Below are positions 14,347 through 24,498 of a stretch of DNA of 64,000 bases, one piece after another (position 1 is the stretch's first letter; each line of letters opens with the position of its first letter). Location: the NCBI GenBank assembly GCA_963681505.1, contig OY811992.1, forward strand, positions 682,001 through 746,000. The letters are read 5' to 3'. The notes below the pieces were generated by a model. It was not told where the DNA came from. It saw nothing but the letters and a program-made list of their open reading frames with translations, and did not search any database. Source of the stretch: Eunapius fragilis. Taxonomy: Eukaryota; Porifera; Demospongiae; Spongillida; Spongillidae. The position numbers and the translations under genes were made by a program.

Positions 14347-14608
14347 CAGAGGTAGTTGTAGTGGTAGTGGTAGTGGTATTGGTCGTGGTAGTGGTAGTGG
14401 TAGTGGTCGTGGTCGTGGTAGTGGTAGTGGTAGTGGTAGTGGTAGTGGGATTGGTAGTGGTAGTGGTAATATGGTAGTGGTAGTGGTAGTGGTAGTGGGA
14501 TTGGTAGTGGTAGTGGTAGTGGGATTGGTAGTGGTAGTGGTTGTGGTCGTGGTAGTGGTAGTGGTAGTGGTTGTGCTAGCGGTAGTGGTAGTGGTAGTGG
14601 TGGAGGCA
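14347..14608. repeat. GGTAGT hexanucleotide microsatellite, tract 3
   Basis: About 260 bases of GGTAGT with GGTCGT and GGGATT variants. It follows a variant monomer with CTTAAGGCGACAGACTGACA and ends with the same GGTGGAGGCAGTATTTACTC edge as tract 1. The shared edges suggest that tracts 1 and 3 are copies of one larger duplicated block. Confidence 0.96.
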
Positions 14609-15765
14609 GTATTTACTCCAGATTGGTCCCGCGAATGTGCAGCAATCCGTAGTTGCGCGCCGAATTGCGACAGAATGGTCCCGCGAATGTGCAGCAATCC
14701 GTCGTAGCGCTACCAATTGATACAAATTGGACCTGCGAATGTGCAGCAATCCGTCGTAGCGCGCCGAATTGAGACAGGTTGGTCCCGCAAATTTGCAGCA
14801 ATCCGTAGTCGCGCGCCGAATTGTGACAGATTTGTCCCCCGAATGTGCAGCAATCCGTCGATACGCGCTGAGTAGCAACAGATAGGTCCCGGAATGTGCA
14901 GGAATCCTTCGCAGCGCGCCGAATTCCGACAGATTGATCCCAGGAATGTGCAGCAATCCGTCGTAGCGCTCCGAATTGTGACAGATTGGTCCCGATTATT
15001 TGCAGCAATCCGTAGTGGTGGCCCGAATTGTGACAGATTGGTCCGGCAATTGTTCAGAAATCCGTCGTAACGCTACCAATTGCTACAGATTGGTCCCGCG
15101 AATGCGAATGTGCAGCAATTCGTCGAAGCGAGCTGAATTGCGACAGATTGGTCCCTGGAATGTGCAGTAATCCGTCGTAGCGCGCCGAATTCGGACAGAT
15201 TGGTCCCGCGAATTTGCAGCAATCCGTAGTCGCGCGCCGAATTGCGACAGATTTGTCCCCCGAATGTGCAGCAATCCGTCGATACGCGCTGAATAGCGAC
15301 AGATAGGTCCCGGATTGTGCAGGAATCCTTCGCAGCGCGCCGAGTTGCGACAGATTGATCCCAGGAATGTGCAGCAATCCGTCGTAGCGCGCCGAATTGT
15401 GACAGATTGGTCCCGATAATTTGCAGTAATCCGTAGTGGTGGCCCGAATTGCGACAGATTGGTCCGGCAAATGTGCAGCAATCCGTCGTAACGCTACCAA
15501 TTGCTACGCGCCGAATTGCGACAGATTGGTCCCGCGAATTTACCGCAAACCGTAGTCGCGCGCCGAATTGCGACAGATTTGTACCCCGAATGTGCATAAA
15601 TCCGTCGAAGCGCGCCGAATTACGACAGATTGGTCCCACCAATGTGCAGCCATCCGTCGTAGCGCTACCAATTGCTACAGTTTGGTCCCCGAATGTGCAG
15701 CAATCCGTCGTAGCGCTACCAATTGCTACAGATTGGTCCCGCGAATGTGCAGCATTTCATCGAAA

Positions 15766-16019
15766 ACCACTTCTCATTTCATCGTGGAATTTCCAATCTC
15801 TGCATTTTCTAAGATATCTGTTTGATTACAGCATATTTAAGGTCTTTTTTTGCTTTAATAGTCATTATTGTTGTACTTATTCAAATTCCGTGAATGATTC
15901 TGCGTATTTTTCATGCAAACTGATTTTTTCAAAACATGGACTTTGCTAAAATGAAGAATTATTTTGTAATTTTGATGCCAATTGCTTTGATTTGAAATTT
16001 ATGTGACATATTTCACATG
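15766..16019. other. AT-rich spacer between satellites 2 and 3
   Basis: About 250 bases of AT-rich, non-repetitive DNA between the end of the 52-bp satellite and the first 181-bp unit. I see no open frame, RNA gene or inverted repeat in it. Confidence 0.6.
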
Positions 16020-18175
16020 TTAGCAAGTGTATGCACGAGGAATGCATGGGTGGGAACCTACTTTTGAATCGCTTGGTGAACCCAAACCGAAGCAGGTATG
16101 CTTGGGGTAGCATTAAAAAGAGATAGAAGAGAGGTTACTGCTATCTTCCATGTGTGTAGTGGTTTACTCATATTGCATGTCTCATCAACACCTCGATGCT
16201 AAGGTAGTCAATATTTCCCATAGAGATGTATTGGTGGTTTCCCATAGGAATGTATGGGTGGGAACCTACATTTGAATCGCTTGGTGAACCCATACCGAAG
16301 CGGGTATACTTGGGGTAGCATTAAAAAGAGATAGAAGAGTGGTTACTGCTATCTTCCATGTGTGCAGTGGATTGCTCGTATTGCATGTCTCATCAACACC
16401 TCGATGCTAAGATAGTCAAAAATTTCCTCTAGAAATGTATGGGTGGGAACTTACTTTTGAATGGCTTGGTGAACCCATACCGAAGCAGGTATGCTTGGGG
16501 TAGCATTTAAAAGAGATAGAAGAGAGGTTACTGCTATCTTCCATGTGTGTAGTGGTTTACTCATATTGCATGTCTCATCAACACCTCGATGCTAATGTAG
16601 TCAATATTTCCCATAGAGATGTATTGGTGGTTTCCCATAGGAATGTATGGGTGGGAACCTACATTTGAATCGCTTGGTGAACCCATACCGAAGTGGGTAT
16701 ACTTGGGGTAGCATTAAAAAGAGATAGAGGAGTGGTTACTGCTATCTTCCATGTGTGCAGTGGATTGCTTGTATTGCATGTCTCATCAACACCTCGATGC
16801 TAAGATAGTCAAAAATTTCCCAAAGAAATGTATGGGTGGGAACCTACTTTTGAATCGCTTGGTAAACCCATACCAAAGCAGGTATGCCCAGGGTGGCATT
16901 AAAAAGAGATAGAAGTGTGGTTACTGCTATCTTCCATGTGTGCAGTGGTTTGCTCATACTGCATGTATCATCAACACCTCGATGCTAATATAGTCAAATA
17001 TTTCCTATAGAAATGTATGGGTGGGAACTTACTTTTGAATGGCTTGGTGAACCCATAACGAAGCAGGTATGCTTGGGGTGGCATTACAAAGAGATAGAGG
17101 AGTGGTTACCGCTATCTTCCATGTGTCCAGTGGTTTGGTCATACTGCATCTCTCATCAACACCTCGATGCAAAAATAGTCAAAAGTTTCCCATAGAAATG
17201 TATGGGTGGTTTCCCTTAGAAATTTATGAGTGGGAACCTACATTTGAATCGCTTGGTAAAGCCATACCAAAGCAGGTATGCTCGGGGTGGTATTAAAAAG
17301 AGATAGAGGTGTGGTTACTGCTATCTTCCATGTGTGCAGTGGTTTACTCATATTCCAAGTCTCATCAACACCTCGATGCTAAGGTAGTCAATATTTCCCA
17401 TAGAGATGTATTGGTGGTTTCCCATAGGAATGTATGGGTGGGAACCTACATTTGAATCGCTTGGTGAACCCATACCGAAGCGGGTATACTTAGGGTAGCA
17501 TTAAAAAGAGATAGAGGAGTGGTTACTGCTACCTTCCATGTGTGCAGTGGATTGCTCGTATTGCATGTCTCATCAACACCTCGATGCTAAGATAGTCAAA
17601 AATTTCCTCTAGAAATGTATGGGTGGGAACTTATTTTTGAATGGCTTGGTGAACCCATACCGAAGCAGGTATGCTTGGGGTAGCATTTAAAAGAGATAGA
17701 AGAGAGGTTACTGCTATCTTCCATGTGTGTAGTGGTTTACTCATATTGCATGTCTCATCAACACCTCGATGCTAATGTAGTCAATATTTCCCATAGAGAT
17801 GTATTGGTGGTTTCCCATAGGAATGTATGGGTGGGAACCTACATTTGAATCGCTTGGTGAACCCATACCGAAGTGGGTATACTCGGGGTGGCATTAAAAA
17901 GAGATAGAGGTGTGGTTACTGCTATCTTCCATGTGTGCAGTGGTTTACTCATATTATAAGTCTCATCAACACCTCGATGCTAAGATAGTCAATATTTCCC
18001 ATAGAGATGTATGGGTGGTTTCCCATAGAAATGTATGGGTGGGAACCTACTTTTGAATCGCTTGGTAACCCCATACCAAAGCAGGTATGCCTGGGGTGTC
18101 ATTAAAAAGAGATTGAGGTGTGGTTACTGCTATCTTCCATGTGTGCAGTGGTTTGCTCATATTCCAAGTCTCATC
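16020..18175. repeat. 181-bp satellite (satellite 3) with about 392-bp higher-order unit
   Basis: Units begin near GTATGGGTGGGAACCTAC and continue through GAATCGCTTGGTGAACCC, AAAAAGAGATAGA and CATCAACACCTCGATGC. Unit starts fall near 16040, 16251, 16432, 16640, 16827, 17011, 17216, 17427, 17608, 17820 and 18033. The spacing alternates between about 181-187 and 205-213 bases. The longer units carry an extra piece of about 30 bp (GATGTATTGGTGGTTTCCC), which gives a higher-order period near 392 bp. Some 60-75-residue open frames cross units; they are repeat-derived. Confidence 0.95.
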
Positions 18176-19815
18176 ACCACCTAGTGGGGTTGCGATCCTT
18201 ATGCATGGAACGAACGAGTAACCTGTTTTCTATCTCTAAATAATGCCTCCTCTATATTCTGCTCCTTGGTTTGGCTGTACGATGCAAATAGATTAGTGGT
18301 TCCCTCCCATACATTTCTATGGGATAGAATTGGCTATCTTCCCACCAAGGTGATACTTTAATAACCTTGTGGAGTTGCGATCCATATTCATGGAACGTAC
18401 GAGTAACCTGTTCTCTTACTCTAAATAATGCCTCCTTTTCAATAGTCTCATTGGTTTGGCTTTACGATGCGATTAGATTAGTGGTTCCCACCCATACATT
18501 TCTATGGGAGAAAATTGGCTATCTTCCCACCGAGGTGTTAATTTAATAACCTTGTGGAGTTGCGATCCTTATTCATGGAACGTACGAGTAACCTGTTCTC
18601 TTTCTCTAAATAATGCTTCCTTTTCAATAGTCTCATTGGTTTGGCTTTACGATGCGATTAGATTAGTGGTACCCTCCCATACATTTCTATGGGAGAAAAT
18701 TGGCTCTCTTCCCACCATCGTGTCAATTTTATAACCTAGTGGAGTTGCGATCCTTATTCAAGGAACGTACGAGTAAACTGTTCTCTTTCTTAAAATATTG
18801 CATGCTTTTCAATAGTCTCATTGGTTTGGCTTTACGATGCGATTAGATTAGTGGTTCTCTCCCATACATTTCTATGGGAGAAAATTGGCTATTTTCCCTT
18901 CAAGGTGTTAATTTAACAACCTAGTGGAGTTGCGATCCTTATTCATGGAACGTACGAGTAACCTGTTTTCTTTATCATAATAATGGTTCCTTATTAATCG
19001 GCTTATTGGTTTGGCTATGCGATACGAATAAATTAGTGGTTCCCTCCTATACATTTCTATGGGAGAAAATTGGCTATCTTCCCACCAAGGTAATAATTTA
19101 ACAACATAGTGGAGTTGCAATCCTTATGCATGGAACTTACAAGTTACCTGTTTTCTGTCTCTAAATAATGCTTCCTCTATATTCAGCTCATTGGACTGGC
19201 TGTACGATGCAAATAGATTAGTAGTTCCCTCCCATAGATTTCTAGGGGAGAAAATTGGCTATCTTCTCACCAAGATGTTAATTTAACAACCTAGTGGGGT
19301 TGCGATCCTTATGCATGGAACGAACGGGTAACCTGTTTTCTTTCTCTAAATAATGCCTCCGCTATATTCATTTCATTGGTTTGGCTGTACGATGCGATTA
19401 GATTAGTGGTTCCCACCCATACATTTCTATGGGAGAAAATTGGCTATCTTCCCACCAAGGTGTTAATTTAACAAACTAGTGGAGTTGCGATCCTACTTCA
19501 TGGAACGAACGAGTAACCTGTTTTCTTTTACAAAATAATGCCTCCTCTATAATCAGCTCATTGGTTTGGCTGTACCATTCAAATAGATTAGTGGTTCCCT
19601 CCCATACATTTCTATGGGAGAAAATTGGCTATCTTCCCACCAAGGTAATAATTTAACAACCTAGTGGAGTTGCGATCCTTATGCATGGAACGAACGAGTT
19701 ACCTGTTTTCTGTCTCTAAATAATGCCTCCTTTATATTCAGCTCATTGGTTTGGCTGTACGATGCTAATAGATTAGTGGTTCCCTCCCATACATTTCTAT
19801 GGGAGAAAATTGACT
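18176..19815. repeat. 184-bp satellite (satellite 4), inverted relative of satellite 3
   Basis: About nine units of about 184 bp marked by CCCATACATTTCTATGGGAG (near 18306, 18490, 18676, 18861, 19045, 19221, 19408, 19597 and 19785) and GTGGAGTTGCGATCCTTA. The reverse complement of a unit aligns with satellite 3: both contain CCCATAGAAATGTATGGG, GGGAACC, GCATTA, an A/G-rich stretch, GGTTACT and TTCCATG in the same order. The two arrays therefore share an ancestor and face each other across about 18176. Confidence 0.93.
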
Positions 19816-20215
19816 AAGTATTCACACTTGAACCTCTCCTGTTCAAAAAGGGGAGGGTCCAAGGGCGTGTCACATGCACAAGCATGTCATGTGGGCTGTG
19901 TGTGATGTCTCAGTAGTGCAGCCTCTCCGGCTGTATGTTGGTTTGTTTGGTTGAGAGTATGCAGCTCTTAAAATTTTTCCCCACTATGTATGCACACGTG
20001 AACCTATCCTGTTCAAAAAGGGGAGGGACCAAAGGCGTGTCACATGCACAAGCATGTCATGTGGGCTGTGTGTGATGTCTCAGTAGTGCAGCCTCACCTG
20101 TATTTTGGTTTTTTTGGTTGGGGGTATGCAACCTATAAAATTGTCCCTAATTATGCACACTTGAACCTCTCCTGTCCCAATAAGGGGAGGGTCCAAGTGC
20201 TTGCCATATGCACTT
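19816..20215. repeat. About 167-bp tandem repeat, 2.5 copies
   Basis: Three successive copies of a segment starting near 19822, 19989 and 20152. The unit contains TGAACCTCTCCTGTTC, AAAAAGGGGAGGG, GTGTCACATGCACAAGC and GATGTCTCAGTAGTGCAGCC. The third copy is truncated and followed by a 30-bp direct repeat (TTGTTCATTGTATATGATA) near 20215-20270. Confidence 0.85.
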
Positions 20216-20345
20216 GTTCATTGTATATGATATTGTTAACTTTTGTTCATTGTATATGATATTGTTAACTTTGTTAGGTCTATGTACATTTTTATGCATA
20301 CTAGTAGTAAAGTACTTTACAATATACTAGCGCGTCTATCGATCG

Positions 20346-22848
20346 ATTTTACCAGAGATAATATATAGAGAGATTGGCAACGAGTTCACTTAACGCTAAT
20401 TAACGCGTGCCATCCGCACGTGAATCCATAGAAATTTTTTGTTCCCCTAAGTTTCCAGGCAACCTTGTACAGGCACTTTGAGTTATGAAAAGCTAGCCAT
20501 AAGTCCACTGATCTGACAACCAGTTTTGCTTAATTCCTCAATCAACTATAATCCTATAGGAATGGATTGGCATTGACCTTTGGGGGATATGGTTAACTAG
20601 CTTAATCCTTGCTAACTTACAAGTTACAAAAGTCATATTTATATCCTATATTTATATCCTGGAGGCTTCATGACCATGCAGCACTAATTGCATTGATACA
20701 GAGCCACCATAATTTGGTGCACTGTGAACCTTACTGACATGTAATGGCCTGTTCCAGTAAAAGAAGTGGGGTTTGGGCATGTGGAGGTGTTGGGGGGGGG
20801 GGGTTGCTAATTTGGCGGTATTTATAGTTACAGTAAGAGTGGGAGGAGGGAAGATGAGAGTCACAGGACTGTTTTTCCTTTTGTGCAGCCATGCATTATC
20901 CAAATTCCACTCGATCCAGACCCCCTTCACAGTGCACCAGCTCCTGAGCCCATTCCATTACGTCACAACTGCTCCTGTTGAATCCCTTTGTCCCACCCCC
21001 CCACACACACACACTTCCAAGCAACAATAAATCCCATCCCCTCACCACAGATGACATATGGGATTGTGTAGGGGGTATTTTAAGGTTACATTCGAGATGG
21101 GTGTGAGGAGTAGAGTAGGATCGTTTGAAACTAATTGGACTTTTAAGCAGTAGTGGTTGCACGCTAAACTTTTATACACATTCAAGAAGGGAACAACACA
21201 CTCTTGTCAACGGTAATAAAAGCTGGATAGAGCAGGCTAGTGGCAGTACTCAACGATCAAGAAACCATATATATTAGAGTAGAAGGATAGGAAACGCAGC
21301 CAATTAACACGACCTAACACTTGCAGTCCGCAAAGTTCTCGTACCCATGCCACCATCATGGCTCGATGTCAAGTCTTCTTCAACAGTATCGTAGAAAACA
21401 GCCATTTCAAAGCCACTTTCGTAGGTAGGAACATGCTTGTATGCGCGCATCATGCACGTAAAGAAACTTTGATTTGGTTTTTTTGTAGGAGATTTTAGAC
21501 ATAGATATTGCAATATCTATGCTTTAGACGACATCTTGTTGGATGAAAGTTTTTTTGCTGCCATAACAGACGAGACAGGAAACAAGCTGACTTTATCTAA
21601 GGGGATGTGCACTGGTAGCGTCTTCCTCTTTGTTCTGCAGTCCAGCCTAAACTTGGAGTGCCCAGTCCGATTCATCAGGTCTATGCCGGCACCTTGTTTT
21701 CTCCCGCAGGAAGCTTATTATACCAAAACCAAAATGCTTGGCTGTATAGAATACCTTTTCCAACATGCATATTGCATATGGTCCTGAACAGCCTTAAAAT
21801 ACGCACGCTACACGCCGCAGTTTGACCTCATATCAGGAAGTAGATTTTTGACCCTCATACGTACAAAATCAATCTGGCATAGGGAAAAAACACACCATGC
21901 TGTGTAGCTCCACGAAAGCTACACGAAAAAACCTTCCTTTACGATTTAAACATATCGGTTTGCATTCAGTACGCCTCACTTCACATATATATGTAATTAC
22001 TACAAACGCGCGTATCTACCGTTGCAGGCATGTGCCACTGATAATATTTACATCACCGTGATCAGCGTCAGCAGCTCTATGAGAATAATAGCACAAACGT
22101 TCTCTATCTCTTCAAACTCTAGTCGTCGTTTTGGGGGAGTAGCGTTTCACACTCAATTAACAACTATGCGTAAAATCTACAGTAGAGTATGGCTCACGTG
22201 ATTTGTTTCCTATCCTTCTACTCTAATATCTATGAAGAAACAGACTATTCTGGCGAGTCTGTGGGCGCTCGCCGTTCTTTTGCGAATAAATTCACATTCC
22301 CTTCGAAAAAATGCAGGTTGTCAACCAAACGCGTGGTGCACATCACTACACTTGGACGCTAAAATGTTAGGAATGTGCTACAAGCCAGTATAGGTTTTAT
22401 AGTATTAGCTTGCTTAGCAATGACTACACTGTCCCACAAGATATGCATACTCGATATGTTATACGGGTGGTTCTGAGCGCGTTATTGGCAAAACAAGAAT
22501 GGCATGCTAAAATACAACCATTTTTAAGTTGGGGTAACGGATTTCAGAAAGAGCAACCCGTCGATTCACTAGATACTGTCCCACAAAAAAGAGCGCACCC
22601 AACATTGGAATTTTTCGCTGAACTTGGACAAAAATAAAATGACGCGGAGAACTCAATAACCTGCTTGCGTACTACAGTGAAACGTGCTTATTCATCTTTG
22701 TTCCAAAACGCCAGCGAATTTTCGTACCCCTTTCACACTTCGATGTACGTGTGATTCACAGCAGGTCGGATGGCACACATAAAATTGCAAATATCTATGG
22801 CTCACGTGACGCGTTGCCAATCCCTCTATATATTATCTCTGATTTTAC
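20346..22848. mobile_element. 2.5-kb terminal-inverted-repeat DNA transposon (element A), non-autonomous
   Basis: Ends are inverted copies of a 30-base repeat beginning CAGAGATAATATATAGAG: 20353-20382 on the left and 22812-22841 on the right, with one mismatch. They are flanked by a perfect 7-bp direct repeat ATTTTAC (20346-20352 and 22842-22848), read as the target-site duplication. No transposase is recognisable inside. A second inverted pair at 21271-22229 is nested in it. Internal open frames of 60-90 residues (for example 21304-21513 minus, 21536-21787 plus, 22410-22637 plus) match nothing I recognise. A partial end of the same family (CAGAGATAATATAT) lies alone at 24207-24220. The superfamily is uncertain. 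Confidence 0.75.
21271..22229. mobile_element. Nested inverted-repeat element (about 960 bp)
   Basis: The 25-base sequence starting ATATTAGAGTAGAAGGATAG at 21271-21295 recurs in inverted orientation at 22205-22229, perfectly. A clear target duplication cannot be picked out because the flanks are AT repeats. Just inside the right end stands GGCTCACGTGA, which also occurs just inside the right end of the surrounding element A near 22799, so the two may belong to related families. Confidence 0.6.
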
Positions 22849-22884
22849 AGTTATGCGCCTCAGCGCCCGCGGCGCGCGATGTCT

Positions 22885-23085
22885 TTAACTGGTGTTTAAT
22901 ATGCGGCTACGGAATGTTGGGCTAACTTCTCTGGGTTTTATGTGTTCAACCATAATTTCTAAACGATTCCACGCATTTTTTCCCTGTGCATGTTTCAGTA
23001 GCGAACCAGCTGCGCACTGAGCAATTTCATTTAGTTCCAATGCAATTGGTCGCATCCAGCTAGGTATCATCTCCAAAAACGGCAT
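22885..23085 (-). CDS. Unidentified C-terminal exon-like ORF
   Basis: An open frame of 66 residues between element A and the helicase-fragment element. Its composition is balanced and protein-like: it starts MPFLEMIPSWMRPIALELNE, includes a Cys-Ala-Ala segment and ends RSRILNTS before a TAA stop. The frame is open a few codons further upstream, and an AG near 23097 could be a splice acceptor, so this may be the last exon of a larger gene. I do not recognise the family. It could equally be a remnant of another transposon, since both neighbours are mobile elements. Confidence 0.35.
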   Translation of the reverse strand: MPFLEMIPSWMRPIALELNEIAQCAAGSLLKHAQGKNAWNRLEIMVEHIKPREVSPTFRSRILNTS

Positions 23086-23175
23086 CCAGCATCTGTAACT
23101 TTCTGCTTTTGTGATATGGCCGTTATATTATAATCACTTGGTAGCGAGCATGCAGTGACATGCACGTCAGCTTGA

Positions 23176-24141
23176 CCGATGGTTAGTCTCGTCCCCAGAC
23201 CCAGATTCCCAACAGCTGCGGGTGGATTACATCACCGCTACGTGGAAAGTGGGTCTGGGAAATAAGAACGACGCACTTGTTCCGAGCGTCCCAAAACATT
23301 GGGACGGATGTGTATATACGTAATGACGCTGACGTAACCATAATAACACATGCATGTTGCTGATTACCTGATTTCAAGTGGAAGGTGTGGCTCAATTAGA
23401 CATCGAAGTGGGAATGTGCGAGCAAGATACGCATATTCAGGAGGTGATTTTGCGCGCGGTTCAAAGGTTAGGATTTGCTGACCCACGTCCGCAACAAATG
23501 GAGGCAATTAAGACCTCCATGCAAGGAAAAGATGTTTTCGTCAGTTTGCCAACTGGATACGCCTAACCGCTAAAATATTCAGTGCTGTCATACGCGTACG
23601 ACGAATTGCTTGGCTGTAGAGGAAGCATATTAGTATAGGTGCATGTAGTTTGCCTTGTGGTTCGCAGGCCTTATCTATAGACAATCTACAGATGCAGCTG
23701 CATTATGTATATAGTCACTAGGGCATCTGTAGATCATATCCATTGCACCAACCAGCTGCAGCTGCTTATGCATAGAGTATGCAGACACTGGGCTCCATGA
23801 GCCATATCATTCATGGCTGCCTATTCCCAAACCCATGGTAATTGAGATCAGGAGCAACCTCTTATTAGGTATAAAGAATTGTACATGACTCTACATGAGT
23901 GATAAATATACACTCAAATAATTGTACTAGTAATATGCGGAAATGATAGCGCTTATTGATATCTAATTGTGCGAGATTAGTTCTAAACTTAGATTGTCGT
24001 ACTATTTTTGGACATAAACATTGAGGGACGCTAGGAACAAGTGCGTCGTTCTTATTTCCCAGACCCACTTTCCACGTAGCGGTGATGTAATCCACCCGCA
24101 GCTGTTGGGAATCTGGGTCTGGGGACGAGACTAACCGATGG
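23176..24141. mobile_element. 952-bp TIR element (element B) carrying a RecQ-like helicase fragment
   Basis: Terminal inverted repeats of 110 bp beginning TTAGTCTCGTCCCCAGACCC lie at 23183-23292 and 24025-24134 and differ at a single position. They are flanked by a perfect 7-bp direct repeat CCGATGG (23176-23182 and 24135-24141), a likely target-site duplication. The near identity of the ends indicates recent movement. The interior contains a short helicase coding fragment (23414-23566) and AT-rich DNA, but no recognisable transposase, so it must be moved in trans. The 7-bp target length matches that of element A nearby. I cannot assign the superfamily. Confidence 0.85.
23414..23566 (+). pseudogene. 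RecQ-like DNA helicase N-terminal fragment, ends at Walker A
   Basis: The frame starts MCEQDTHIQEVILRAVQRLG and continues through PRPQQMEAI and GKDVFVSLPTGY, followed by Ala and a stop. These are the RecQ-family motif 0 (aromatic/Arg...Gln...AI) and the first half of the Walker A ATP-binding loop, which normally continues GKS. The piece is 50 residues against several hundred for a RecQ core, and it has no GK(S/T), DEAH or later motifs, so it cannot be an active helicase. The frame is also open upstream to a GTG at 23378. It sits wholly inside the 952-bp element. No splice donor stands at the break, so it looks truncated, not spliced. RecQ-like genes are amplified in some sponge and coral genomes (from memory). 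Confidence 0.7.
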
Positions 24142-24206
24142 TCTGCGCGGATTATCTCATAAGCTCGTCATCTACGATGCACTTTGTATGGCATCTCAGA
24201 TATCAT

Positions 24207-24220
24207 CAGAGATAATATAT
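24207..24220 (+). mobile_element. Solo end of element A family
   Basis: The sequence CAGAGATAATATAT matches the first 14 bases of element A. It lies in AT-rich DNA with no visible partner end downstream. It may be the remnant of an excised or truncated copy, or a chance match. Confidence 0.4.
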
Positions 24221-24498
24221 CATGCTGATCACCCGGCTCTTTTATAATCCGGAATGATCTAGGCAAGCTGCTCACGTGATACTACCTATATTTAGGGCTC
24301 TAAAAATTCGATATTTTATTTCTTATAATAGGGAGGTGTTTCTTAGGTTCCTTAGCTCTGCATACAAGTACTGCATAGTTACTTAGCAGCTAGCCACATT
24401 GTCAGGTTTTTGGCTCACTGAATACTCATGCACTTAAAACAACCGAGGCCACACCCACTTCCTTAAGACACTACGGAAAAGTTCAAAAGAAATGAAAT

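Larger units (their letters stand above)
8396..15765. repeat. 52-bp satellite array (satellite 2) with embedded hexamer tracts
   Basis: Tandem monomers of about 52 bp with the core GAATTGCGACAGATTGG, then TCCCGCGAATGTGCAGCAAT and CCGTCGTAGCGC. Two alternating versions exist, one beginning CCGAATTGCGACAG and one CTACCAATTGCTACAG, giving a local dimer of about 104 bp. Copies are much more diverged than those of satellite 1 and include small deletions (for example 13030-13060 and 12600-12640). The array is interrupted by three GGTAGT tracts listed separately. It ends abruptly near 15765 in non-repetitive DNA. Open frames of 70-260 residues are scattered through it in several frames and carry no recognisable domain. 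Confidence 0.96.

Noticed and set aside
1-15765. Could the regular repeats be a CRISPR array?
   Set aside because: Units are contiguous diverged tandem monomers without unique spacers, no cas genes are present, and the window is from an intron-bearing genome.
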